NCBI RefSeq assembly: GCF_000372725.1
Contig: NW_005195368.1
Location: 36,429 to 100,428, forward strand
DNA: 64,000 nucleotides
DNA from: Emiliania huxleyi CCMP1516
Lineage: Eukaryota; Haptophyta; Isochrysidales; Noelaerhabdaceae
Direction of reading: 5' to 3'
Position numbers and translations under genes: made by a program
In this document: positions 41,910 through 51,439 of the stretch, in pieces
Layout of the letters: each line of letters starts with the position of its first letter
Numbering within the stretch: the stretch's first letter is position 1
The notes under the pieces: model-generated
Told to the model about the DNA's origin: nothing
Database searches by the model: none
What the model saw: only the letters and a program-made list of their open reading frames with translations

Positions 41910-43487
41910 CTACTGAGGGGCTGGGAACACGAAGCAGGCTGGCTGGCCGAAAATTGGTGGGGCGCCAAAGGCAAAGCCCTGCGGCGGTGCCGCTGCCGGT
42001 GGTTGGCCAAACGCGTACGGCGTGAGACCCGACGGTATTGGGGCGGGGCCTGGATACCCGTTCCAGCGCCGCGCCGCCGACGTCTTCTTCGTGCATATGT
42101 GCCCCAGCTTGAGCTCGCCGCACCGGCGGCAACGGTAGCCGTTGTCGGGCCCGCGGCGCTCTCGTGTGGCCTGCCCCTTTTGCATGCGAAGCCAGCGGTT
42201 GCGGACGGCGCGGTGCGATCGGCCCTCCATCTTCTCGGCGATCTTGGACCACAGCCGGCCGTGCTCCTCCACGTAGCGCACGATGAACATATCCTCCTCA
42301 CTCGTCCAGGTCGGCCGGAACCGCTTGCTGCGGCTCCCCCCCTCCTCGTCCTCGTCCTCTCCGTTCGCAGGCTCGCTGCCCAACTCATGCTTAACGTACG
42401 GACCCGAGACAGGTCCGGGGTCTAGGTGATAGAGCAGCTCACCCATGCTCTCCACCACCGTTGGGCTCACCGCCAGATCGCTCTCCGACCAGAACGGCGC
42501 CGTCTGCCGCAAGCGCTGCAGCATGGGCATGCCAAACCCCGCGCCGCCCATCCCTCTCGCAGCCTGGGCATCGGACGTGCGCGGCCTGCTCAGGCTATCG
42601 TGCTCGGCTGACATCTGCTGACCGAACACCGGCCCGAACCCGGGCGACGGCGACGCCTGCGACGACGGCGATCCGGGCGAGATCTCGAACCCTTCTCTCT
42701 CCGACGCCGAGTCGGTGCCATCCGTCGCAAAGGCCTCTGCGTGATCCTTCCCGAGGCGGCGCCAGCGGTTGCGGACAGAGGAGTCGGTCCGACCGGAAAG
42801 ACTTGCTGCGATCTGTCGCCACTTGAAGCCGTGCCGCCGCACCCCCTCGCAGATGATTGCGTCCTCGCTGCTGGTCCACATTGTGCGTGTGTGGTCGGAG
42901 CGCCGGCCATCGGCAGTGGGATCGAGGGGATCCGGAGGGGGCGCCCAATTCTTGTCGATGCCGCATGCTGCGAGAAGCTCGTCCAAATTCCGCCGCCCCT
43001 CAATCGAATCGCCGAGGCTGTGTCTGCGCTGAAGCCGGTGCCATCGGTTGCGCACTCCGTCGGCTGTGCGGCCCGGCAACTGGAGGGCAATCCTGCCCCA
43101 CTGCGTTCCAACGCAGCGGAAGGTGGCGAGGATAATGACGTCCTCTTCGGAGCGCCACTCCGCCTTGCGCGCGCTCGTTCCCTGGCCTTCGCCCATCCCC
43201 AGCAGCGAGAACTTTTGCTTCTGTGGGGATGACGCGGGGTCGCGGGTGGCAGCGCCAGAGGAGGGCGGTGTCCTGGGGGCGTCGTCGCAGGGTGAGTCGG
43301 GCTGCATGAGCTCATGCAGCTGCTCAAAGTCGGCCGCGCCGATGTGGATCTGCCCCAGCGGGTCGAGCACTCGCATGTTGGGCCGCGGCAGTTGTTGGCC
43401 CGTCATGATGAGGCCGTCCGTCCCCGCCCTACTGGGTGCGCAACGACGATTCCTGTTGATTATCCGCCGCATTGAATTGGGATGCAT
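41910..43487 (-). CDS. Three-repeat Myb/SANT transcription factor with zinc knuckle
   Basis: Single exon, ATG at 43487, 525 aa. There are three Myb/SANT repeats. R1 (about 110-153) starts AEWRSEEDVI and ends VRNRWHRLQ. R2 (203-245) starts RTMWTSSEDAI and ends VRNRWRRLG. R3 (393-435) starts PTWTSEEDMF and ends VRNRWLRMQ. Each has the NRW recognition-helix end. Unlike classical R1R2R3 Mybs the repeats are widely separated, with long linkers. Shortly after R3 a C-x2-C-x6-H-x-C knuckle (CRRCGELKLGHIC) appears, as in several algal Mybs. An acidic stretch (GEDEDEEGG) and a Gly/Pro/Phe-rich tail may serve in activation. Probable nuclear DNA-binding regulator; target unknown. Confidence 0.85.
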   Translation of the reverse strand: MHPNSMRRIINRNRRCAPSRAGTDGLIMTGQQLPRPNMRVLDPLGQIHIGAADFEQLHELMQPDSPCDDAPRTPPSSGAATRDPASSPQKQKFSLLGMGEGQGTSARKAEWRSEEDVIILATFRCVGTQWGRIALQLPGRTADGVRNRWHRLQRRHSLGDSIEGRRNLDELLAACGIDKNWAPPPDPLDPTADGRRSDHTRTMWTSSEDAIICEGVRRHGFKWRQIAASLSGRTDSSVRNRWRRLGKDHAEAFATDGTDSASEREGFEISPGSPSSQASPSPGFGPVFGQQMSAEHDSLSRPRTSDAQAARGMGGAGFGMPMLQRLRQTAPFWSESDLAVSPTVVESMGELLYHLDPGPVSGPYVKHELGSEPANGEDEDEEGGSRSKRFRPTWTSEEDMFIVRYVEEHGRLWSKIAEKMEGRSHRAVRNRWLRMQKGQATRERRGPDNGYRCRRCGELKLGHICTKKTSAARRWNGYPGPAPIPSGLTPYAFGQPPAAAPPQGFAFGAPPIFGQPACFVFPAPQ

Positions 43488-43524
43488 TTTACGGGGTACG
43501 GCAAACAGGGACAGGTGAACGTGC

Positions 43525-43997
43525 TTGAGCACTTGAGCACCGGATAGGGTCGATTCCGCATGGGATACCCATCACTGAGCCGACGATGCTATGGGTAGCC
43601 CCAGGGTGGCGCCCACCCCCATACCCTCAGGCACTTGCCTGCGCCCTGCCCGCGCACGCCGCGCACGCCCGCGCACGCCCGCGCACGCCCGCGCACGCCC
43701 GCGCACGCCCGCGCACGTCCGCGCACGTCCGCGCACGCCGCACTACGCGGCACTGCCCAGGTTCCCTCACGCTCAGATTCCCTCACACTCAGATTCCCTC
43801 ACGCTCAGATTCCGTGCAAGGGGGTGCCGAGGTATGCCACAGGCCGGGATGGAGTGAGATCTTGCGGGGCAGGGCGTGGGCTAGTGCGCGAGGGCGCAGG
43901 CAAGTGCCCGAGGGCATGGGGGTGGGCGCCACCCTGGGGCTACCCGTAGCATTGTCGGCTCAGTGATGGGTATCCATGGTACGGGACCCCCTCACCT
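43525..43997 (-). repeat. Dispersed repeat family C, copy 4, split by a MITE
   Basis: The left part (CTTGAGCACTTGAGCAC through GATTCCGCATG) and the right part (from 43976, ATGGTACGGGACCCC) are contiguous in the other copies. The 413-bp MITE lies between them. Confidence 0.88.
43563..43975. mobile_element. 413-bp MITE with ~84-bp terminal inverted repeats
   Basis: The ends GGATACCCATCACTGAGCC and its reverse complement form inverted repeats of about 84 bp with roughly four mismatches. The target duplication is ATG (43560-43562 and 43976-43978), confirmed by the uninterrupted copies of repeat family C. The core consists of a 10-bp tandem repeat (GCGCACGCCC, 43654-43740) and several copies of CTCACGCTCAGATTCC. 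No coding capacity. A 3-bp duplication fits PIF/Harbinger or CACTA-type transposases. Confidence 0.9.
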
Positions 43998-44602
43998 CCA
44001 TCGGTCTATGCGTCGCAGAGCTGTCACATGCCAAGTTTAGTTACAGTGGGTTGCGGGCATTCCGCATTCGCCATTATCTCGCCACCTTTGTGGCGTTTGT
44101 TTGGGAGTTGGGTACTGGGTAGCAGCGCGGCCCCCCGGCCCCCCAGGACCCCACTATGCACTATAAGGGCCTCCAGGGCTCGCACCTCAACCTCACAGAC
44201 CAGCGCATAGGGCATAGCGCCATAGGACGTATTTTCTTCTCATGTTCTTCTCATACTTTAAGTCATAACAAAGGCTGTGTCTCAGGCTGTGAACCGAGAG
44301 CCGAGAGATCAAAACGGGACGGCCAAGTGAGGCCATAAGTGCCCCGCATGTGCGGCGCGAGGAGCAAAAGGATACGGCGGCTCCCTCTCTACGTATACAC
44401 TCACACACGACCCCACTACGCACTAGTCTTAACATGAGAGAGAGACTCGCCGAGTCCCGAGAGCGCGAGAGGCGCGCTCAACCAACAGCGCCGTCATCAA
44501 AAATCGAATCTCGATGCCTGGAGCGGACACCGAATCGCAGTGTAGAGAGACTACCCTCTACCGATCCGCACTCGCCCGCCCTGTCACGCGCCGTCGCCGG
44601 CG
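43998..44602. other. Intergenic with a second dispersed repeat
   Basis: The segment 44160-44240 matches 31410-31480. No gene seen. It forms the 3' flank of the WD40 gene. Confidence 0.45.
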
Positions 44603-44960
44603 TCACGTCACCTGGAAGGCGACGATCTCCCCCGAGGCGTAGCCCACCGCGACGGTGTCCTCGGCCAGCCACAGCAGCGCGCATGGCTCGGCCGCCTCGC
44701 CGGACGGGTGGGTCGCGTCCTGCCGCACAAAGGTGTACAGCTGCGGCTTCATCAGCTGCGGCTGGGTGGGGTTGCCCTGCCCGCCCTTGCGCAGCGGCAG
44801 GCTGCGAGGCTGCCACACGCGCACCAGGCCCTGCGGGTCCACGGTCGCCAGCCGCGCGGGAGGCGTCGCAGGGTCGGGTGGCCACTCGTCGGTGGGCGGT
44901 GGGGCGACCTCGCCTGAGTCGGCACCGCGAGACGCTCAGCCCGACGCCACCGTGTGGACG

Positions 44961-45004
<44 letters not shown>

Positions 45005-46121
45005 TGTGTGCGCGCGCGCGCGTGCGTGCGTGCGTGCGTGTGCGTGCGTGTGTGTGCGTGCGTGCGTGCGCGTGCGTGCGGAGGTGTGTGCGGAGGGGGG
45101 GGGTGGAGGGAGGGGTGAGGCGGGGGGCGGCCGCACCGCCCGCCCACGCGACCGCCGCCGCCCGGTGGCCGATGCACACCCGCGGGACAGAGTCGGGCTT
45201 GCCGGCCGCCGGCCGCCACGGCTGCGAGCGGTACGGGTGCGGCGGCTGAGCGCCCGTGAAGTCAAAGACGACCGCCTGGCTGCCGCTCGCGGCGAGCCCT
45301 CCGCCGTCGGCGCTCCACTGCACGTCCTTGCCGTCGGTGCCGCAGTAGCCGCGCAGCGTGAGCGGGCTGGTCACGGGGGAGAGGCCCCACAGCTTGAGCG
45401 TGCCGTCGTACTCCGCCGCCGCGAGCCACTGCCCGCTGCTCGCCAGCGAGCGCACGACGCTGCCGATCTGCAGCTCATGCACCGTCGCCCCGGCGCGAGA
45501 GACGAGCCGCACACACCCCTTGACCGCCAAGGCGTACGCCCAGTGGAGCGGCTCTCCGCGCGGCGCGGCGCAGAGGGCGTGGACGGGCGAGGCGAGCTCG
45601 CAGACGTGCTCGAGCGTGCCGTCGGAGAGGCGGTAGCAGTGCGCGACCCGGCCCGCGGCGGCGACAAACGAGGCGGAGAACTCAAAGGCGCCGTCCCCGA
45701 GCACCGCCAGGCGGGAGACGGGGTGGCATCGCGGCCGCTTGCCCGCCTCGGGCTCCTCTCGCACGGCGTGCGATCGGACTACCGACCGGCTCGCCACACT
45801 CACCACGCGTGCGATCCCGTCCTCGCCTGCCAGCAGCAGGGTCTCGCCGCCGGCCGCCCACGCGACCGCATTCGGCGGGTCCTCGTGCAGCTCCTCGGTC
45901 GCGCCGAGCAACGACAGGTCCGAGCCGTCCACAAAGGTGACCGAGCCGCCGATGGTGGCGGCGGCGAGCAGGCCTCGCGGCGAGCGGCTCACGAGCTCGA
46001 GCGCTTCGGTCAGCTTTGCGGTGAAGCGAACCTGAAGGCCGCCTCGCGTGGTGGTTGGCTTCGGAGGCGGCTCCTCCGCCGCCGAGCTCCTGCCCTCGAA
46101 GGCGCGCTTCACGGCGAGCAT
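44603..46121 (-). CDS. WD40-type beta-propeller protein
   Basis: Exons 46121-45137 and 44913-44603 give 431 aa across a GT-AG intron (AWAG to GEVAPPP). Repeated WD-like blades are visible: GGSVTFVDGSDL, GEDGIARVVSVASRSVV, AAGRVAHCYRLSDG, EYDGTLKLWGLSP, DPQGLVRVWQPRSL and a closing TVAVGYASGEIVAFQV. Most blades lack the exact WD pair but keep the D-G-x-x-x-x-W/V pattern. A propeller normally acts as a protein-interaction platform. No further domain indicates the complex. An upstream exon cannot be excluded, because the frame stays open to 46202 without an ATG. The intron is largely a GTGC/GCAC microsatellite. Confidence 0.72.
44955..45085. repeat. (GTGC)n microsatellite in WD40 intron
   Basis: Long tetranucleotide array with GC- and GT-only interruptions, entirely intronic. 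Confidence 0.9.
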
Positions 46122-46659
46122 GGCTGCTGGGATGCTGCTGCAGTGGTAGGGGGTGGCCTCCGCCGCGCAAAAGCCTGTGCAAGAATTCTCAGACGAACTC
46201 ACAGCACACTGGCATTCGTGCGTTGCCCATCTCTACGGGAGATGACTGCTCTATTTATTTATTTAGCACACTGGCACGACAAGGGCGCGGACTGGCGCGG
46301 ACTGGCACACTCACCGGCTCACTCCTGCAAGAAAAATCTTGAAAAGACCGCGAAGCGGGCGCGATTCGTCGACCAGGGAGAGCTATCAATAAATAAATAA
46401 AACGGGCACGCCAAACGAGGGGTGGGAGAAGGACAGGGTCCCCACCTGCACGAGCAGGATCTTGGAAGGACGATCAGGGACACAGGGGAACGGGAGCGGG
46501 GAGCGCATCGCGACACACGGAGGGGGGCTGGGCAGGGTTCACCCACACGACAGGGTCCCAGGGATTCCCCTCTCGTATAGGACAGATTGCACCCGGCGGC
46601 ACGGGGGCAGGCGCGGGCCTCCTACTGGTTGCGCTCTCCTAGTTCTCCTGCTCCTGAGC

Positions 46660-46885
46660 CCTTGGCCTCGACACCTCGACACCAAACCTCGACACCAACT
46701 CGACACCTCGACACCCCATGCCAACTCGACACCCTCGACACCCCTCGACACCCCTCGACACCATCTAGGCTGGTACCACGCTCGTCCGTGTCAAGGTGCC
46801 AAACTCGACACCTCGACACCCCTCGACACCGCTCGACACACCGCTCGACACCGCTCGACACCGCTCGACACCACCTCGACACCTC
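46660..46885 (+). repeat. CTCGACACC minisatellite
   Basis: About 20 variants of the 8-10-bp unit CTCGACACC, in two blocks separated by a short unique segment. The unit resembles the GACACCTCC repeats inside introns of CDK7 and BUD23. Confidence 0.85.
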
Positions 46886-47144
46886 TGATGATCTAACACA
46901 GCAGAGACGTAGACCCATTGGAGTCACAGAGTTAGAAAATCAGGGTTGCAGCAGCAATACTTGGCGGTGGCAGTACTTTTATCCCTCAGTTGCAGCCTCT
47001 CAAAAGTTCTAGCTCAAGTTGCGGCTCAGTTGCACCCCTGTTGATGTAGCAAACATGGCAGTACTCAGGTAGCCCTCAGGTGCTGCACAGCACCTTATAC
47101 AGTGGCAATGAATCCTCACACCGGTGAGCTTGGGATGCTTGTCG

Positions 47145-47455
47145 CAAAAAGCCTCCGCAAGAAAAATCTTGAGAAACAGGGAAGGCGGGCGGTGGAACCC
47201 TGGGACGGGATGGCATGCTGAGTGAGGCCCTGTGTACGTGCGTGGTGTACAGTGTCGTGTCTACTAGCTCCGAGTAGAGGCAAGAGGGGCGTTCTGAAGT
47301 TAAGGGGAAACCCGGTAAGGTAAGGTAAGGTAAGGTAAACTTCTCCACACACACGAGGTGGTGGGGCAAGGGGGGGTGCAACCCTCGCGTCTCCACGTCC
47401 AACGACAGGAGCCCCACGGCATTTAAAGTGCAAGGCCCGGTGCGCGTGGGTGAGC

Positions 47456-47548
<93 letters not shown>

Positions 47549-47640
47549 AAACCCGGTACGCACATGGAACCAACCCTCGGGGAGACCCGTGTTTTGTGTT
47601 TACTTTCAAGCCTCTCTCACAGCACACTGGAAAGAAAGAA
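47145..47640 (+). repeat. Dispersed repeat family B, copy with an insertion
   Basis: Matches 50700-50900 (AATCTTGAGAA, then GGCGGTGGAACCCTGGGACG, then GAAGTTAAGGGGAAACCCGG). It is interrupted at 47318 by a 229-bp insertion. Confidence 0.82.
47318..47546 (-). mobile_element. 229-bp insertion with 12-bp target duplication, SINE-like
   Basis: GGAAACCCGGTA occurs directly before (47306-47317) and directly after (47547-47558) this segment. In 50700-51030 the same motif occurs once. On the minus strand the insert starts with an (AC)n run and ends in four TTACC repeats next to the duplication, as expected of a retroposed tail. A GGGTTGCACCC block could be a poor B-box. No coding frame. The (GT)n array at 47458-47546 is part of the insert or expanded from it. 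Confidence 0.6.
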
Positions 47641-47922
47641 GAAAACTCCCTCGCACGACACTGGGCACGGGCAAAAAGAAAACGGCGTGGCGCGCTTACA
47701 TTTGTCTTAGAAGAACATTGCCGCAACGGTTGGCGCCAGACCTCGCTCCTCGGCTGACAGCCGCCGTGTTTGGGCAGCAACCGGCAGAAGAGGGGGGCCC
47801 AAGGCCACTTTCCACGTCACCCTCGCGCTCAGATTTATGCAGGCATGACTCTGCGCGGAACTCGATGCGTCACAATAACTCGCGCCGACGGCGTAACTCG
47901 CGCCACAAGCACAGCCGCGGAC

Positions 47923-49356
47923 TCATTCCCGCGCCCACGCCTCGACCTTCTTGGGCAGCAGCTGGTTCGACAGGTCCTCTCCGTGGCCTAGGCAGCCGTC
48001 TTCGCCCTCGCCCCAGGTAAACACGTCGCCGCTGACGGTGTTGGCGAGGCTGTGTCGAAATCCTGCCGAAACAGCGACGACGCGCTGGCCAGCCAAGGCC
48101 TCGACCTTCTTCGGCAGCAGCTGGCGCTGCTGGTCGCCGTGGCCCAACCGGCCCTCGCCTCCCCACGAGCCTCCATCGCCCCAGCTCCAGACGGCGCCGT
48201 CGGCGGTGATGGCGAGGCTGTGGAATGCTCCAGCCGACACAGCGACGACGCACCGACCTGCAAAGGCCTCGACCTTCTTGGGCAGCTGCTGGTGCTGCTC
48301 GTCGCCGTGGCCCAGCTTGCCACCGGTTCCACCGCCCCAGCTCCATGGAGATCCGTCGGCGGTGAGGGCGAAGCTGTGGTTCTTTCCCGCTGACACAGCG
48401 ACGACGCGCTGGCCAGCGAAGGCCTCGACCTTCTTGGGCAGCTGCTGGTCCTGCCGGTCGCCGTGGCCCAGCTGGCCAAAGCCTCCCCAGCCCCAGCTCA
48501 AGACGGCGCCGTCGGCGGTGAGGGCGAGGCTGTGGCGCTCTCCAGCCGAGACTGCGATGGCGCGCTGGCCAGCGAAGGCCTCGACCTTCTTGGGCAGCAG
48601 CTGGTTCTGCTCGTCGCCGTGGCCCAAGCGGCCGTAGCCTCCATAGCCCCAGCTCCAGACGGCGCCGCCAGCGGTGATGGCGATGCTGTGGCTGCCTCCA
48701 GCCGACACAGCGACGACGCGCTGGCCAGCCAAAGCCTCGATCTTCTTCGGCAGCAGCTGGCCCTGCCCGTCGCTGTGGCCCAACTCGCCAAGGGCTCCAA
48801 AGCCCCAGCTCCAGACAGCTCCGTCGGCGGCGAGGGTCAGACTGTGCGCATCTCCAACCGCCACGCTCACGGCGCGCTCACCCATCGACGACGGGAGACG
48901 CGTCGGCGCGTTGAGCCGCATCATGCCCTCGCCGTGCCCGAGCAGCCCTGGAGCCCAGTCCAGCGCCCTGCCGCACGACGAGAGCCGCCCCTCGCCATCG
49001 ATGAAGACGCTGTGCCGAGTGCCTGCCGCCGCCCTCGCCGGCGGGTTGTGCTCGCACAGCAGCGCCGAAAAGCACAGCCACCGCACGGCGCAGAGCTCGC
49101 CCTCTGGCTGCGCCGGAAGCTCGTAGCCGCGCTCTTGCGCCCACAAGCGGATGCCCTCCACCGCAAGCGAGGCGTGGAAGAGCAGCGAGACGGCCGCGAC
49201 GCGAGCGATGTCGGCGGGGTCGCAGCGAGAGAGGGCGCGCACGAGGAGCTCCGTGGGGAGGTCGAGAAGGAGGGCGGGCGGCGGCGTGTCTGGCGAGAGA
49301 GCGGCGGGGGAGGCGGCGGCGAGGCGGCGCGAGCGGCGCCGCGGCGGGGTGGACAT
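47923..49356 (-). CDS. F-box-like and RCC1-repeat protein
   Basis: Single exon, ATG at 49356, 477 aa. After a basic N-terminus, residues about 28-70 read LLLDLPTELLVRALSRCDPADIARVAAVSLLF, an F-box that would bind Skp1. Seven RCC1 blades follow, most of the form VVAVSAGGSHSIAITAGGAVWSWG..GRLGHGDE. They form a beta-propeller as in RCC1, UVR8 and HERC proteins. The combination suggests a substrate receptor of an SCF ubiquitin ligase. Several blades are almost identical, including the linker LLPKKVEAFAGQR, so the repeats expanded or converted recently. The first blades are more diverged. Confidence 0.85.
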   Translation of the reverse strand: MSTPPRRRSRRLAAASPAALSPDTPPPALLLDLPTELLVRALSRCDPADIARVAAVSLLFHASLAVEGIRLWAQERGYELPAQPEGELCAVRWLCFSALLCEHNPPARAAAGTRHSVFIDGEGRLSSCGRALDWAPGLLGHGEGMMRLNAPTRLPSSMGERAVSVAVGDAHSLTLAADGAVWSWGFGALGELGHSDGQGQLLPKKIEALAGQRVVAVSAGGSHSIAITAGGAVWSWGYGGYGRLGHGDEQNQLLPKKVEAFAGQRAIAVSAGERHSLALTADGAVLSWGWGGFGQLGHGDRQDQQLPKKVEAFAGQRVVAVSAGKNHSFALTADGSPWSWGGGTGGKLGHGDEQHQQLPKKVEAFAGRCVVAVSAGAFHSLAITADGAVWSWGDGGSWGGEGRLGHGDQQRQLLPKKVEALAGQRVVAVSAGFRHSLANTVSGDVFTWGEGEDGCLGHGEDLSNQLLPKKVEAWARE

Positions 49357-49843
49357 CGCGAGAAAAAGAAAAATACTGGCGGGCCCTGAAGAAACCGTTT
49401 TGATGAAGCGCGCAACTCACGAACCCAACCCGTGCCGACAACCCAACCCAACCCAAAAAGCACGATTCTCCTGTTGGGCCCTCATGCCCTGCGAGCGGGG
49501 CGGGGACCGGGGTGCGCGCCTCTGTGTTGGTGCGTCGCCCATCCATCTCTTATCACTTATGGAGATGACGGCTCTTTTTATTAATTACAATCTAGATAGG
49601 GAAGACTGGCGCGCACACTGGCAAGGGGATGGTGGTGGGTAGAAGAATGCGGAACGTCGAACGAGCAGCCAGAAGCAGTCGCGCGAGTCAGAGTCGGGCA
49701 CGATGCGTCGAGCATTGAAACCGTCCGTTTCGTGCGACCGTCCCCAATACAGTGTTCCCCTGTACGGGGTGTGAACACCGTGTTCGGGCCCGGGGTTGCC
49801 AAAGAAGCAGGGCGGACTGCTGGCAGCTCGTCCACCTCTGCTC

Positions 49844-50430
49844 CTACCCGCGGGCCACGGCCCTGCTCGGTGACTCACGCCGCCGCCGAGACAGCGCCGG
49901 CGGCGCCGCCACCTGTGCCGTCGCCGTCACCCCGTTTGGCCTCAAACGGCGCATGTAGCCTTCCATCTCGTCCTCCTCCTCGTCCTCCTCCTCGCCCTCC
50001 TCTTGCACGGCGGGCGAGCTATCAGGCCGCAGCCGTCGGTGCCACGGGAGGACGGGTCCGTTGGCCGCCGGGCGGGCCTTGGCCGCGCGCTTTGCCGCAC
50101 GCTCTGCGGCGCGAGGGGAATCCGAGGGTCAGGAGGCGTGGGGTACGGGAGCGCCTGCTACTTGCGCAGCGCGCACCGACCTCTCGCTTGTTCACCCCAT
50201 TGGGCGACCGCTTGCGCGCGGTGCAGGTCGTGAGACGGCGGCAGCGCCTGTGCTGACCGCGGTCGCACCGCTCGCAATACGAGAGATGTGCAGCGAGCCA
50301 GCTGGGACCGACCGTCGCATTGGTGCCAGCGGCCTGGCCGCCGCTGCCTGCAGTTCCGCCAGTTGTTGGGTTTCGGCGCGCCGCCGCGCAGCCCGCCCTT
50401 TTCCCTGCCGCCGACACGACGCTCACTCAG
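49844..50430 (-). CDS. Possible 3' part of an unknown basic/acidic nuclear protein
   Basis: Two open segments on the minus strand could be exons of one gene. One (about 50430-50160) contains YCERCDRGQHRRCRR followed by TARKRSPNG, a Cys-rich motif that may bind zinc. The other (about 50110-49844, ending TAG) contains AAKRAAKARPAANGPVLPWH, then an acidic run EEGEEEDEEEDEMEGYMRRL. The splice between them and the start are not resolved. Composition supports a gene, but no family is recognised. Confidence 0.3.
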
Positions 50431-50699
50431 CGCCAATGCTGCGCAATGCCAGGGGGTGGACAGCGCGCCACGTGGCGGTGGCGAGAGTTGGGGGTGGCTC
50501 CGGGGAGGCTATGGGGCAGTTCTGAGTGGCTGGGGGTGACCCGGACGGCATACCGCGCTGGACGGGTTTAGCCCGGCGGGGGGAGGATCCGCGCCGCAGG
50601 CCAGGACCCGCTGCACTGGAGATGGCAACTCGTCGGAGCTTCCGGGGTGACATCTAGGGGTCCCTGGTCGTTTCCGCAGGCGAAAGGATAAGACGAATT

Positions 50700-51032
50700 T
50701 TTAAATCTTGAGAAGCCCCGGGAAGGCGGGCGGTGGAACCCTGGGACGGGATGCTGAGTGAGGACCTGTGTAAGTGCGTGGTGTACAGTGTCGTGTCTAC
50801 TAGCTCCGAGTAGAGGGGGCGTTCTGAAGTTAAGGGGAAACCCGGTACACGGAACCAACCCTCGGAGACCCGTGTTTACTTTATGGCCCTTTCCCTGCGA
50901 ACGCGCACCCCGCCCAGGGCTAGGGCTCTCTTGCCCGCAACCCGATCCCGATCATCCGGCCCGCTGGGTGCGCTTCTTAGCTCCCCGGCCCTGGATGTGA
51001 GGTTGCCGACTGCACTCCAAGTAAGTGCTCCA
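50700..51032 (+). repeat. Dispersed repeat family B, uninterrupted copy
   Basis: Contains the single GGAAACCCGGTA site that is duplicated around the insertion at 47318-47546. Its right part is the reverse complement of 6130-6358. Confidence 0.82.
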
Positions 51033-51439
51033 AGCGATAGAGAGACCTCGGAAGCGCGAAGCGGGCGCGATTCGTCGACCAGGGTGGGTTACACAATAAT
51101 TCTGTCTCCGGCGTGTACACGTAACACAAGAAGAAAGTCTCTCTCGTAACACGAATGAACAAAAACAAATTGGTATTGCTAAAAATCTCTCGAATGAAAA
51201 ATTCTAGATAGATCTTTTAGCAAAATTCTCAACAACAAAATTCTCCCGCTCCCGCGCGCGCGCGACGAAGAACAAGACGGCTGGGACCGGCCCCAGCTTC
51301 GGCTGAGGGCTGACAAGCTGCCGAGCCCAAATCACTGTGAGATTCTTCTTGGTTTTCTAAAACTCTCTCGAAAACAGCCCCCCGAACACGGAAAAAGAAA
51401 TCTGCCGCCTGGCAATTGGAGCTCCGGCCTGACGCTTCG

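Larger units (their letters stand above)
46122..47922. other. Repeat-rich intergenic region
   Basis: Holds ATAA/TTTA-rich tracts (46250-46275, 46388-46400), a CTCGACACC minisatellite, repeat family B and a (GT)n array. The segment 46430-46490 matches 21020-21080 (CACCTGCACGAGCAGGAT). No gene seen. Confidence 0.5.

Noticed and set aside
43654-43740. CRISPR-like array of short repeats
   Set aside because: The 10-bp units are contiguous without spacers, and the locus is the core of a MITE in a eukaryotic genome.
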